From: Heterobilharzia americana
Taxonomy: Eukaryota; Platyhelminthes; Trematoda; Strigeidida; Schistosomatidae
Direction: 5' to 3'
Assembly (NCBI GenBank): GCA_944470555.2
Contig: OX104129.1
Span: 50,625,998 to 50,689,997, forward strand
DNA: 64,000 nucleotides
The position numbers and the translations under genes are program-made. Positions within the stretch are counted from its first letter, which is position 1. Every line of letters starts with the position of its first letter. The notes under the pieces were generated by a model that saw only the letters and a list, made by a program, of their open reading frames with translations, searched no databases and was not told the DNA's origin. This document shows, piece after piece, positions 45,832 through 58,394 of the stretch.

Positions 45832-48800
45832 TTTCCAAATCTCCACAACTCCCTCAAAATATATAATGTTAGTTTTAATAGCTGTCAGAACTTAATTCCA
45901 AAGAAAGATATCCTGAGAATGAATTAGGAGTATAAAATAATTCGATTTACTAGTTTCTTCAGCCTACAAATGAGGACAGAAGTTGATCAGTTATATTCTT
46001 ATGTTCAAATTAAGGTTTAACTTTGATAAATGTTTTGAAATAGCTAAATTATATAATTATTCAACGTAATTTGATACTTTCCACAGCACGATGTCCACAT
46101 AAATATAAAAGGAGGTCTCAACACGAATTAGCTCTTAAAACTGTCTAAACCTAGTGAAAAGACTTTTTTAATTCTTAGGTGAACATTACCTTGCATCCTT
46201 AGTTCAACTTTGTATACATTTTACAGTAGCGCCTACATACTACTAATTGTTAGCTATATATTTAAAGATTTAGTACTGATTCCCATACGTAACAGATATT
46301 CTGTAAATATACTGTACTAGTTATCCTATGTATCAAAGGGTGAACTCGTCTTGATAAACCTCATTCATAGTGAAACAGTCTGAATTTGCAAGCGTTTTCT
46401 GAAAATTGAGAATTGCTAATAAAAGATATGAAATATGGCTAATAAATTGCCCACAGCTTTAATCGACAAAGTATTTTTCTTGAAAAATTAACTTCAACAG
46501 ACATAAAATAGTGAAACAAGTATTTGAGTAAAATAAATTGTTAACAAAGTGGAACACTGTTAAATTGAAGCAATTTATTATTTTGCTTATAACTGGTGTG
46601 TAGAAGTTTAACCACTTTGAACTTTATTTGCATTGTGAGCAGTACAGTTTTGTCTTACGACATAAACATTAGAGGTCTTATATAAGTAAGATATCCAGTC
46701 ACTAAGATGAAAAGCATGAATGTAGAGAATGTAACTTAAGTGTGAGAAGAGTAAGTGTCATGATGAAGAATATGGGTATACCATTCGTGATTATGAATTT
46801 ACTGGAAGGCTTGAACTTTTCAAAAACAAAAATTATTGGCTTTGGAAGTTTATGAGATATTGAGAAGCATAAATTTCAAGAGTACATTATTGTGTTTAAT
46901 GGAGATGAGTATTTTATTGCGTAAAATGAATAATATATTTACAAATTTTATCGCTAGAATCTTCAATAAATAGAAGATGATTAAATGCCCCTGATTACTA
47001 TTTTGGATCTCCAAATTGTCCATCAACATTATTCCGTAGATGCAGGAAGACAAGTAAACCTTTTAGGCTGCGAATCTTCCTCCATAACTAGTGAAAGCTG
47101 GAAATAATCTGTTTTTCCATCCTCCCTTTATTAATAGTAGAGTTAATTGAATGTGAAATTGATGGAAACTTTGAACGCATATTCTGTGACAACGAAAGAA
47201 ATTATAAGTAGTAAATGTGAAACAAATCCTTGTGAATACCCTTCGAGTTAAAATCTTGGTATTGATATAGCTTAAATACGAAAACTTGTACGTAGCATTA
47301 AGACCCTGCTCATACTATTGCTTGACTACTCAGAAAAATGAATAATTGTCACATGGTGGGGGAAGTTCCACTAATTTGAGCTGTTTCCGAAACAGTGAAT
47401 TAATATTTAAGTATTTCTTCATGTTTTTAAACCTGTTCAGAAGTGTCTGCGATTAAATCAGCTGCATTACTCACTCCTCCCCATACTCATCCAGTCAACC
47501 GACTTTTCTGACATTATATGGTGTGCTTAATTGCTGTCAATATTGTCAGGGTTGTTGGACTTCATTAAGGATCTGGAAAGTTAACGTTGTACCTCTCAAC
47601 TCTTTCCCTTATAAAAATGATTATGTGCTGAGAATCTTTTGGCCTCATGCAAACCTTCTAGATAGAATTCATGTGTGGTTTGTTTTGAGTAGCGGTGAGA
47701 GGAATGTTGCAATACTTCTACGTGTTTTTTCTTCTCGAATAAATCTGATATCTGAGTCAGTTGATCAGTACCTAGTTAAACTCCTATAGAAGCACCCATT
47801 CTTGTTTTAGATGCAGTATATTTTTTGTTTGCATATTATATTCAGGTTCCATATACATTTTGTAATCCATGAAGTATTGTCTCCACTTTTAGTATCACTA
47901 CATCTTCATTCATGCATTCCAGTCCGACTTATTGTGGGCATGATATGACAGTTTTGATACTACTGATAACCTGTTTCTCCACCACATTCTAGTAGCATAT
48001 AATTAAAAACTGACCTGGCTTTGCACTCAGATATGCATTTTCCTTTGGATTTCCTTTGTAACTCCTTTAACCTGAAAACAAGTTCACTCACTTTACAAGC
48101 ATTTGAAATTAATTTATGTACTTAAAATAATAGATAACTAGCCGGAGAAAAGCAGGAAACAACTTCAAAAAAGAAACCTCTTTGAAAATATATGACTAAA
48201 GAAACACCTGAGATAAGCTGTTTTCCGGAAAGCTTTTGACTTCAAACAATAAATCCAAAGACATTATTGCCATAGAATCACCTTGAATTTATTTTTCCTG
48301 AGCAAGCTGAAGAATTATTTTTGCTATTGTTAAACAAATCATCTTCACAAGCAAATGACTCATTTGAAAAGCACTAAAGCAAAACCTTTATTTTTTGCCG
48401 TATTCTTGTGATTCTGTAAGAGTCTGATTCCCCTGATATTGCCTAACACGTAACCAGCCTTGCGTAAACTGTTGTTCACCAGCAACAAAACTATCATTTT
48501 CTTACGTGTAAGTAGCAATCACCAAAGATAAATAAGAAAACAAATAAGATAGGAAAAATGTGCTCGGAGGAGCAGCTTATTTTTAATCTGAAGTAAAAAC
48601 ACTATTTTAGGGGAGAACTTTCAACAAATTTGTTTACGAATGGCTCGTCTAGGGACTATGAGTGTTCTGAATCTGTTCTACAAAAACAGAATGCCAAGAA
48701 TGGTGAAAGGCGGATTTCTACACGCTAAAACGGAATCTAAAAAACCTACCGGTGCCGTAGGAGACGTTTTAGCTAGTATTAATATAGTTTAAATATTTAT

Positions 48801-49934
48801 TATTAACTTTTAACTTTGGTGCCAAAAATGTGCACTACAAGTCCATCTGTTCACTTGCTCCTACGAAAAATGTTAAATATTTTTCACAAAACTCTTTTTT
48901 TTAAAATTCATTTCCGAGAACAGGCATGCTGAATGTTCACAGGAGAATGAAAGTCGATAAGAAACACGATTCACTCCCATTTATTAACTGCGATTAGGCC
49001 GTTTCAGATCATTTTTTGGAGAATCATTCCATTATTGTTGTAAAGCGTCTATCTGGAGTACTGATTAATCCAGGCTTTGATTTGCATTAAAGGCAACAAC
49101 TAATCTATTCGTAAGTTTCTCTCTATAAACCTGAAAGTTGAGATACAAATTGAGCGGAATACCTTGGTACTACTTTTTCGTTGGTTTTTGTCAGAAATAT
49201 TGTGCATATCATAGTCAAGTTATTATCATATAATTGGAAACCATAACAGAAATAAGTTAGGTAGGTGGTCAAAGTAGTCAGAAATCGATCTGGTATAATA
49301 AAAATCATTATGACAAACTCTACAAAGGGAAGAAATCAAGTCAAAACGTCATGGCTGCACACAGTTTTTGGTTGGAACTTTCCAAAAAATGAATAGAGAA
49401 CGCAAGATATGTTTAATAACTGTAATTAAAAGGTTTTGTAGACAGTCCAATAGACAGATAAGGAAAAGAATTAGCGAAACATGGTAGATAAAAACTAACT
49501 GATCAAAATATGAAGTTCAAAGTTTAATAAAATATGGTGTGCCAAAATAACAGTGACAGTTCAGACATGATTTTTATGGAAAGTTTCAGAAAATGACTTT
49601 CTAAGGTGGTGTAAAAATAAAGACTGCTTCTTTTGAAATTAATTCTGAACCATTTAATAGTTGCACCATCAGTATACGTTCAAACATTGAATTACTTACT
49701 CCATTCGTTTTCTCTCTATGCAAAATACTTTGCAGATTATATGGACCTTGCTACACTAAGAGAGATTTCTAGATAGTTTGGGATTAAAGAAAGATATAAG
49801 ATTGTTGTATAGGAATCTAATTCAGATTAAAAAATATTCAAAGTGAAAAATGCGATTTTCTGCAAATAATAATTATAGGCACGTTTCAGGGGGCTGTTTT
49901 TAAAAGACAGCTGAAATACAATTTATGTCTATAT
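45832..49934. other. Long non-coding interval
   Basis: About 4.1 kb, AT-rich, without any recognised gene or repeat. The open frame at 47523-47789 (88 codons) has no recognisable features. Confidence 0.35.
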
Positions 49935-50110
49935 CCTTGATGGCTAGCAGTGGGTCCTAAGACATTCGTTTCGTCCTACTTACTGCTCGTCAACTGGACG
50001 TATCTGCACCTCAGTGAGTGATGATTTCCCACCGAGACTCGAACCTAGCACCCACCTTTTCATACGTTGTAACGTTGACCACTAGGCCACTGGGACAGGC
50101 CAGCCACCTC
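49935..50110 (-). mobile_element. tRNA-derived hammerhead SINE (copy S6)
   Basis: A-box TGGCCTAGTGG (50089-50079, a perfect match to the consensus) and B-box GGTTCGAGT (50045-50037) on the minus strand. The hammerhead region (about 50000-49951) keeps GACGAAAC and the GTC triplet, but the first core box reads TTGACGA instead of CTGACGA and stem II (GAGC.../GGAC) no longer pairs well. Probably inactive. Confidence 0.82.
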
Positions 50111-51228
50111 TTGTGTCAAATAATAGTGTATACTTATTTGCAACTAAATGGTAAATAACAAAGCTCTTCAATTTTAATTGCTGATTGAAATTTATCAATA
50201 ATGCATACATTATAGTGAATAAAATAAGCGAAGTGATAATATGGTGCACTTTGTTTGTTACTTAGCATTTTATCAGGTCTGCTATACCTCAATCTTCTAC
50301 CCTTCGACGCTTCCTTGAACAAACTAATATAGTCGGGAATTCACTCTGTTTACTAAGTATTATAATGAAGCTCTGTCCAGTCTCCCTCTCTGTCTCTGCA
50401 TTCAATTATACTTATCCCACACTTTCCAATAAAATTCTGAGCCTGTTGAAGTCATTTCAACTTACTTTGAGTTAATTATCGTTTTAAATTGCCCCTTTAC
50501 ATTGTGCTTTTATAGCAAAGTTAGTTTAGTTAAGCATTCACTAACCTAACTTGCTGTGCATTTTATTTCCCAAAACATTTTCTTTAATTCCACTTCGTAA
50601 TTTTGCTAGAAATTTTTATAAATCATATTTTATGACAGTTTTGATGTCAGATAATGAGTTGTAAATCAAACATTTTATCTGCCTTATCTTATCTCCCTGC
50701 GTTTCTTTCAATTTCAACCTGGAAACATTTCAATTTTTAAGATATACTTTATATCTCATCACTCTGAAGGTCGTTAGAGTGAAAGAAGTGATAGATATGA
50801 ATCGAAACAAGTTTCAGAGGTAATAGAGTTTGAGAAATGAAGCATATCTAAAGTTCAAACTATATAGATGTAGTGAAAATATAAGAAATCATCTATAGAA
50901 ATGCAATGAGATCATGCATTACATTCACTACTGTTTAGCAACTCAAGAAGGACAAAACTGGGTAATATATAACTGTAAAGGAAATAATGAACATGGACCG
51001 GAATCTTTCTAAGTTGATGCAAAGATATAACAACTAATCATCTTTTCAACATCTATTAATACTAAACATATACAATTATGTAAATAGATAATGTAGGTAT
51101 TTAAATCCTCTATATATAAAGAACAAAATGCTTGAAATACAGTTTAAAACTCTTATTTTATAAGAATATATTTCTTGACAAATTTTACAGTATACCTTAA
51201 TAGTGGATGACTGTATGCTCGTATGAAA
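50111..51228. other. Non-coding interval
   Basis: AT-rich, nothing recognisable. Confidence 0.35.
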
Positions 51229-51695
51229 TATCACCATCATCATCAACATAGGACTAGGAATTACTGTGCAACGATCCAGGTTGCCACATCTCATATCAGA
51301 GCATCAAGTAACAAGGCAGTGGAATTGAAGATGGAGAAAGAAAGAAAATTTGGTCAAAAGAAGTTGAAAGGAGTAAAAGGGAGGAAGGAGGAATGAGAAA
51401 ATGACAAAACTAAGTATAGAGGTCGAGATGAGGAAAATGTACTTATGCATCTGTTCCACTGACATCGGTTCTCAGCCACCCAGAGTCTCCAACCAACGAT
51501 TTCTCTTGTCTCGCAGACCCCGACTAGATAGTCTGCATTGCCCTACATGGCTTAAACGAACAGCCAGCGACATCATGCATTGACGCCATGTTTTAATCTG
51601 GCCGCACTGAGCTTTTATCCTACCTGAATCTACTTCTACTAACATTGTTCTACGAGGCAGATGGTCGAATGAAACATGCCCAGAGAAAGTATATT
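51229..51695 (-). mobile_element. RTE family B fragment, 3' end
   Basis: Aligns in the same orientation with 53339-53800. Read on the minus strand it covers the last codons (RTMLVEVD-type region, then the GW..RD..QWLETLG segment in broken frames) and the 3' untranslated end, terminating in an ATGATGATG-type trinucleotide run (51230-51245). Both family B copies end in this kind of run, typical of RTE 3' ends. Heavily 5'-truncated and frameshifted. Confidence 0.8.
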
Positions 51696-53271
51696 AATTT
51701 CAAACGAACTTTACACAAGAGAATGGGGTTTCAGTAAGTTTGAAAAGACAGTTAGTTGGTTTATTTATACAGGCAAGTTCAGAGGTGTTGACAAATGACT
51801 GTAAATAACTGCATACATTTTTATGCAGTCCTATATTGGTTACTATAGTTGCTGAAACTAATAAACAATTTCTTAGTTATATTAGTGAATGAGAGCATCT
51901 TTCAGTAATTGTTTGTATTCCATTGTGTAATATGTACTTCACTCAAACTTAGCCAGTACTAACTGACCAGTTGCGCTGCGACAGGAAAAAAGCATTCTTT
52001 AACCAATAGATAAGTTTACTTGCTACTTCACACAAAAAATCCCACAATTTGGGGAATACATGAAATTGTTTTAGTTCTTTTCTTCATCGTTTAAACTTAT
52101 TATGAAACTATGCTGCAATCCAGTGCCAAAATTCTTCGTCTACAATCCTTTTTAATATTTTTAGCTTTGAAAAATGCGTCAGAAAGTCTCAAAAAGCTTG
52201 TTTTCAAATATTAAGTTGCCTAAGGTATTCGGCAGGAGATGCTTTCCTTTATAAAAGCGTGTACAATAAAGGGAAGTCTATATGTCAATACACACATTTC
52301 CTTAGTTCAATAACTATAATGTAAAAAACTGTTGTAAACTGTTCAGCATGGAGATGAGACACGTGGCAGGGTAAGCTGGAAAACATTTCGAGGTCTATAA
52401 CCTAAATAGGTTGTCCTCGTAATTTTATTTGAAAAGCATCTCAACAAAACGAGTCGAACACTTAAAGTAAAAACTATTCGAAGGAAACTATTATTCACAA
52501 AGCTACAAATTAATGGGGATATACATAATGGTAGACTATTGACGACTAAAAGGAACGATTGATGCAACTAATCTCTGTTTATCATTTTCTAGTTGCTGAA
52601 AGAAAGACAAATGAGAGACAAGTCATCTAATCTCGCTAATGCCAAATCCATTTATGAATTTGTTGCTCGTGTGAAGACAGTCATATCTATCAGGCAACTT
52701 AATCAAAGTATAACGAACGCCTACCGTCTTGGCTAGAAAAAGGAGAGGTGAAATGTATAAGGAGCTCCGCTTTGTTTCATCTAGTTGTTGGTATTCACGG
52801 AGGGGACGAAGTGATTTACTGCATTTATCTGAACCTTTCTCGCGGACTTATAATTCACCTTTTACACATAGCTCTGGTTTTAGGATCTGTAATGAACAAA
52901 CTGAAGCTTTGTAATCAAAAGGAATGTGTGCAGCATTTATCCCTAACCAACCCGAGAAATACTGGGTGAGTGACGTTATCAACAGATTTTTTAACATCCT
53001 CTTCTCCCTCGTTTTATTTCCCTTGTGTTACTTCTTTCATATCACTACGATATTAACACACCTTTTACTTTTCCACTAACTTTATCCTTCAATTTTAAAC
53101 AATTTTATCATCTCCAAAGCTATTACCTATTTCGTCTGTCTGAAGACCTACTGACATTCTCATACCATTCTGAACATTCCTATAATCCCTTATCCTACAA
53201 CTATTCTTATCAATCCGATTTGTATGCTCCGCATTCTTGTTTTATTTGACTGACAAATTAATTTAATTAGA

Positions 53272-53273
<2 letters not shown>
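51696..53273. other. Non-coding interval
   Basis: No recognisable gene. Overlapping frames near 52729-52969 and 53025-53249 are short and lack similarity. Confidence 0.35.

Positions 53274-53338
<65 letters not shown>
53274..53338 (+). repeat. (TA)n microsatellite
   Basis: About 32 uninterrupted TA units directly beside the 3' end of a family B element. It could be slippage expansion at the insertion site; length is likely polymorphic. Confidence 0.97.
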
Positions 53339-53339
<1 letters not shown>

Positions 53340-54630
53340 TCAATATCAACATAGGACCAGGCATTACTGTATAACGGTGAAAGTTGCCACACCTCATATC
53401 AGTACATCAAGTAAAAAGGCTGTTAGGTGCAAGATGAAGATGAGGAAATTCAGTCAAAGAAAACATAAAGTGCAAAATGAGAGAAACGAAGAGTGAGGAA
53501 ATGGTGAGATTCGGTATAACATCGTGAAGATGAGGATAACGTACATATACATCTGCGCCACTGACATCGGTTCTGAGGCATATCACCTAGAGTCTCCAAC
53601 CATTGGTTCCTCTTGTCCCACCGACCCCAACCACCTAGTCTGCATCACCCCACATGGCTCAAACCAACAGTCAGAGGATTCATACATTGGTGCCATGTTT
53701 TAGCCTGGCCATCTCGGGCCTTTATCCAGCCTGGACCCATCTCAGCCAACATTGTGTGACGAGGCATTTGGTGACTAGGCATACGTAACACGTGTCCCAA
53801 CCATCTCAGTCGATGAAGGTTCATAACCTCGTCAACTGACTTACCTCTTCTCCCTAAAACTCTACACCTGACTTCTGCATTACTCAAGTGGTGATACCAT
53901 GGAATACAGCTTATACAACGAAGGCAACGGTAGTCAAACACATGAAGCTTTCTTATGTCTTCCACCTTCAATGGCGATGTTTCACAGCCATACAGCAGAA
54001 CAGACCGGACTGCTGTGCCACCCTTAATAGACAGTTGGTTATCACGGCAACACTATAGGTGACGTAAGTGGGCGAAAGCCAGGCCCCCCTTTTGTATCCG
54101 TGCAGAGATTTCATCGGCCACTGACCCACTAGGGCTGATCCTACTTCCCAGATAATTCAAGTGGTCGACACACTCAATCACCACACTCTATTGTTAGCCG
54201 TGGCATCGTTGAAGACCAATCCTGGAGCAACAATTTGCATTTGGGTGGTGAGAAACGCATCCCAAACACTCAAATTCCCACTCAAAGTGTTCAGAAAACT
54301 CTGCATCTTGTCAATGTCTTCAGCTAACAGAACAATGTCATCTGCATATTCTAGGTCTAACGAAAACTCTTCTGCAATTAGGTTAGCCTTTGTGTAGTCA
54401 GATGACGAGAGAGAGACCTCCATGAGAATACCAATGATGAAATTGAATAAGAATGGAGAGAGTGGGCACCCTTGACGGTCACCACTTGACAAGTACAGCT
54501 CCCTGAACATCTCACCATTGGCTCTAACATGCCCACTACTGTTCGAGTAGAGAGCCTTCAATAAACTGATGTACTTACTCACCACGCCTTTCAGTGAGAG
54601 ACATTGCCATAAGACTTCTCGATCAACAGT
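53339..54630 (-). mobile_element. RTE family B retrotransposon, 5'-truncated
   Basis: On the minus strand it begins inside the polymerase at VDREVLWQ (about 54628) and ends at 53339 with a short ATGATGATTGA-like trinucleotide region. The 54585-54178 frame carries KALYSNSSGHVRANGE, SGDRQGCPLSPFLFNFIIG and SLDLEYADDIVLL; here the catalytic box is the ordinary YADD, unlike family A. The 53971-53645 frame carries VEDIRKLHVFDYRCLRCIS, SVDEVMNLHRLRWLGHVLRM and PRHTML, the conserved RTE tail. A stop at the HVG position and frameshifts between blocks mean it is dead. Confidence 0.92.
54178..54585 (-). pseudogene. Reverse transcriptase fragment of family B element
   Basis: A 135-codon minus-strand frame holding the central polymerase motifs: RQGCPLSPFLFNF (residues about 38-50) and LEYADDIVLL (about 78-87) with both catalytic Asp residues. 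The preceding catalytic Asp (FDSVD-type motif) is at the truncated edge. Frames after VWDAFLTTQMQIV diverge from the family, with KFTYLG-type sequence lost to frameshift. Confidence 0.88.
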
Positions 54631-54947
54631 GAGAGAGAAAATGAGCTACATATATTAGAGTAAAGTATGAGGAGATTTCATTGAAAGCAATATTGTTGAC
54701 GTGAATATCTCGTTACAGTTTTCACATTGAGGATTTTTAATGCCTATATGTTTTTATATTCCTCATATTTATTTTCATTATAGTACATAGTGAACTAAAA
54801 GAAGTAAAATAAAGAAAGGTGTCAAAACTCAGCTATTGCGCAACAAACCTGAGACCATAATAATTTATAACTATAAATGAATGTTGTGGAACAGTATTCA
54901 CAGAGCAAAATCATGAAACTAGTGAATTACCTGTTAATTACTTTTGA
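54631..54947. other. Non-coding interval
   Basis: Nothing recognisable between the family B element and the tRNA-like sequence. Confidence 0.35.
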
Positions 54948-55020
54948 GTCCTCGTAGCTCATTTGGTAGAGCACCGGGCCAAGAACCCTGTAATCTCTAG
55001 TTCTAAACCTGCCACTTCAC
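54948..55020 (+). repeat. tRNA-like sequence, probably a pseudo-tRNA or SINE head
   Basis: GTCCTCGTAGCTCATTTGGTAGAGC gives a perfect D-arm (GCTC/GAGC). The next arm (CCGGG, loop CCAAGAA, CCCTG) has a 7-base loop that would place AAG as anticodon, with one mismatch. The T-arm (TCTAGTTCTAAACCTGC) does not pair, the B-box is off consensus, and the 3' end cannot pair with the 5' end. A functional tRNA gene is therefore unlikely. Confidence 0.6.
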
Positions 55021-56160
55021 AAATTTTTTAAATCATTTTCAGTCATCACCAAGAAATAATATTCACTTAACTATATTTACTGTTACTTATAGTGAGGTGT
55101 GTTGACTGGATTTGATTGACATCGACTAAGAATGGAAGTTGGTTTTTCTGGCAGGTTTTCAAAACTAGACTACTAGTTAGTATACCCGTAAAGTAGATGT
55201 TTAAGAGTAAAGAATGTTATACAGTCAGATGCACAATATATTTCCTTGTAAACGAGATCACGAAATTGTCTTGTTAGCGAATTTCAGCAGTATGCAAAAA
55301 AATGCTTGTTCTTCACAAACACTGAGAAAAATGTCTAAGATGTCTAATGTAAAGTACCTTTATTGTTAATTAAAAAAACTCGTGAAGAAATTTCGACACA
55401 GTCTCCACAAGGAACATTACATTTGTATACAAGGACGCCTATGAAGAACAAGATGTTTTGCATGAAGCTATGCTGGACAGATAATACAGATACTTCAGCT
55501 AACTTCTAGATCACACATTTACGTCTTGCTAACAAAAATACGATAATTTAAAACAAAATATCAGTCTGGAGTCAAGTGGTGCAACCTGGTTTTCCTCATG
55601 TATTGAAACAGTTTTAAAGCAGTGAATGTGACAAAGAGATAGGATTCACTATCTTCTCTGCGAAATAACATTTGAGGTGAAATATGAATCCACATTTTCT
55701 TTTTAACAACCAGTCTGCAGACCAGTTAAATAGTGTGGCTAAGGGATCATCAACTGGTCCAATTTTAGCAGACATTTCCCTTTGTAAACTGCAGAGCAGG
55801 CTTCTGGAAAAAATAAGTGGTAATGTAAATTCCAACTTCACTTTTCTCGAAATGAAGCTGATAACAAAGTGTTTTTTGGTCAATTTAATAACCTTCATAT
55901 ACCGATCGCCTTCACCATAAAAGGAAGACATAGCGAAAACCTGCATAGATTGGTCATTGCATCAGCTTCTTCAGATCTTCATCCCTCAGAAATTCAGTAA
56001 AATGTCTGAGAAAAGATCACTGGACCCACTGAAGTCATATTAGAACATGTAGAGAGTATGGTAAGATTGATAGCCCAACAAGTCTGAAACTAAGAACATG
56101 AATGAAATAAAAAAAGTTGGAAGTCATGACAGTGTCCAAGAAACCTATGTTCTTCAGGAG
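55021..56160. other. Non-coding interval
   Basis: Two open frames overlap on opposite strands at 55614-55946 (minus) and 55684-55920 (plus). Neither has recognisable similarity, so no gene is called. Confidence 0.3.
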
Positions 56161-56171
56161 TGAGATTGTCA

Positions 56172-56245
56172 GACAGCCATTGAAAAGATTCGTTCGTAAG
56201 ACATTCAGTGCTTTGAGACGGTCAGACTTTGGTTCGATTCTCACA
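56172..56245 (+). repeat. Degenerate tRNA-like sequence
   Basis: A good B-box (TTTGGTTCGATTCT, 56228-56241) follows a weak A-box-like stretch (CAGCCATTGAAAAG). No hammerhead follows. Probably a SINE head relic. Confidence 0.4.
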
Positions 56246-56394
56246 ATAAAATTACCTAACAAATCCTTTCATGAAGACTTGCCAATTTGATTGCTTCTAT
56301 GGAGCCAGTTAATTTAAATAATATTTAGGGGAGTGCACCGCTGAATTCCTGACCACCACCTATCATGGTTGATTACCATACAAGCAAAATCAAA

Positions 56395-56445
56395 GGAAAT
56401 TTCGCACTTTCGCTCGTATTGGATACGGGTCGTCAAGTCCCTTGT
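56395..56445 (-). other. Hammerhead-like hairpin, uncertain
   Basis: On the minus strand TTGACGA is followed by a 7-pair hairpin (CCCGTAT, loop CCA, ATACGAG, one GT pair; plus-strand arms 56413-56419 and 56423-56429) and then CGAAAG. This order, a CTGANGA-like box, stem II, GAAA, is that of a hammerhead, with the first C changed to T. Stem III and stem I are not convincing. It lies in a GC-richer island at about 56330-56470 that looks like another repeat. Confidence 0.35.
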
Positions 56446-56957
56446 GTAATTAAAAGCTGCGTACCCCTTTATTTTTACTAAATATTCCTACATTTATCAC
56501 CATACATCTTTATAAAACAAGACATCGTGTCAAAAAGTAGCTTACTACCTAAGCCAAGGGAGTAACGTAAGTTCTCATTCTTTGATTTCTTCCTCAAGTG
56601 GTTAAATTGAAACTGACACTCTTTAGTTGTTCATTTCAGTCATTTTTTAAGCACTTCTCTGCCCTTATCTGACTTACGTCATTCCTGTCAACAGGTTTTT
56701 ACTTGACAAATTTTATCAACTTCCCGTCTATTGTTGCTGAGTCGTTTAAAAATCTATTCTTATTCTATAAATGCACCTTTCAATAATCCTCCATTCATGA
56801 GGAACTTCTTTTTTGCAAATTCATTTCCCTAACAAAGAAATTCATAAATATACTATAATTCTGTAACCTTTTTTCATTACCTACCACAACAAATTTGTCA
56901 TCATCATAATAATAGTTATAAACATATATATTAGCTTTTGGAGACAAATTCAAAACA

Positions 56958-57324
56958 AGGATTTAATGAGTTCATAAATTTCAATAGTAATCGTTAGCTG
57001 GATACTCTACATACTCAATTACATACACCACTAAACAATGCAAAAGAACGTAAATACACATTCAACGTAGACTGAGACGTCAATTTAGGTGCAACAACAT
57101 AGAAACGAACAGTTTTCATAGGACAAGTGATAAATAACGCAAAGGCAGGAGTGGGTGTTCAAATTGAATGAGTTGAAGACATGTTACATAAATAATCGTG
57201 AATTTGGATAATGGTTCAATTTAGCGAACCATCTAGATTTCAGATAGGAAAATAATGATAATAATAGTGTTAATCCTGGAGTCAGAAGTGAATTGGTTGA
57301 GAGTAGATCATATCTTTCAAAACA
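56958..57324 (+). repeat. Left arm of near-perfect 367-bp inverted repeat
   Basis: Inverted copy of 58028-58394 with no indels and a single difference (56970 G against the equivalent A). Outer end AGGATTTAATGAG, inner end TTTCAAAACA. No coding potential recognised. Confidence 0.97.
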
Positions 57325-58027
57325 GGATAGTTGACAGTCATATGGACCTGCATCATAAGAACTTCGGGCGTCTATCGAGATGAATAGTAATAAAAACAAT
57401 AATATTAGCAATATAGTTAATTAGGTGAAACAGATCAGGAACTGAAAAACAAGAAATAAGATGGAGGTAATAATTGATGGCAAAGAGCAAGTGCGGAAGA
57501 GTGAATATGGTTGCATGATGTTGTAATTCCTTCCATGGTGGATTCAAGTTGACAACCATTTCCTTATGAGTTCAGAGGTGACTTGAAGTGTTTCACAAAT
57601 CACACAGAGCTGTACAAGCCACAAAGATAAAATCCTCATTATATTAAATAGAAAAAAGGAGGCAGAAGCAATGATAAAGAGCTGCAGTTCATTTCATCTA
57701 AAGCTTACTTTCACGACAAAGCACCAGGAAAGTAATAATGATCAAATTCCTAGATGCCTCATTAGTAAGAATAGCAATGACTCTACCGGAAAGTCCATTA
57801 ATGGAATATGAATGGGACATTATCTTCGTTTTAAAACAGGTGTCCCGATCCAAAACGAAATAAATTTAGTTAAAACGTTGTTTAATTGAGTCAGGAAAAT
57901 TTGTTCCAAATATCCAGCAGATTACGAAATGAATGCTTAGATAAACATGCAAGTGAAGAATGGGTAAGCAGAAAACTTTACCAGCAAATATGAAAAATAC
58001 GGTGTCTTAAGTGACTAAAAGCCAACT
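57325..58027. other. 703-bp spacer between inverted repeat arms
   Basis: Single-copy looking sequence without a recognisable open frame; no transposase similarity seen. If the structure is a non-autonomous DNA transposon this would be its internal part. Confidence 0.5.
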
Positions 58028-58394
58028 TGTTTTGAAAGATATGATCTACTCTCAACCAATTCACTTCTGACTCCAGGATTAACACTATTATTATCATTAT
58101 TTTCCTATCTGAAATCTAGATGGTTCGCTAAATTGAACCATTATCCAAATTCACGATTATTTATGTAACATGTCTTCAACTCATTCAATTTGAACACCCA
58201 CTCCTGCCTTTGCGTTATTTATCACTTGTCCTATGAAAACTGTTCGTTTCTATGTTGTTGCACCTAAATTGACGTCTCAGTCTACGTTGAATGTGTATTT
58301 ACGTTCTTTTGCATTGTTTAGTGGTGTATGTAATTGAGTATGTAGAGTATCCAGCTAACGATTACTATTGAAATTTATGAATTCATTAAATCCT
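58028..58394 (-). repeat. Right arm of near-perfect 367-bp inverted repeat
   Basis: Inverted copy of 56958-57324. The flanks diverge abruptly on both sides at the same arm positions. I found no clear target site duplication outside the arms. Confidence 0.97.

Noticed and set aside
52729..52969. Two overlapping frames that could be an exon
   Set aside because: No domain recognised and no splice context convincing enough to claim an exon.
54948..55020. Functional tRNA-Leu(AAG) gene
   Set aside because: D-arm is good but the T-arm and acceptor stem do not pair and the B-box is off consensus, so it is listed only as tRNA-like.
55614..55946. 110-codon minus-strand frame
   Set aside because: No recognised similarity, overlapped by an antisense frame, and AT-rich chance frames of this size are expected in 64 kb.
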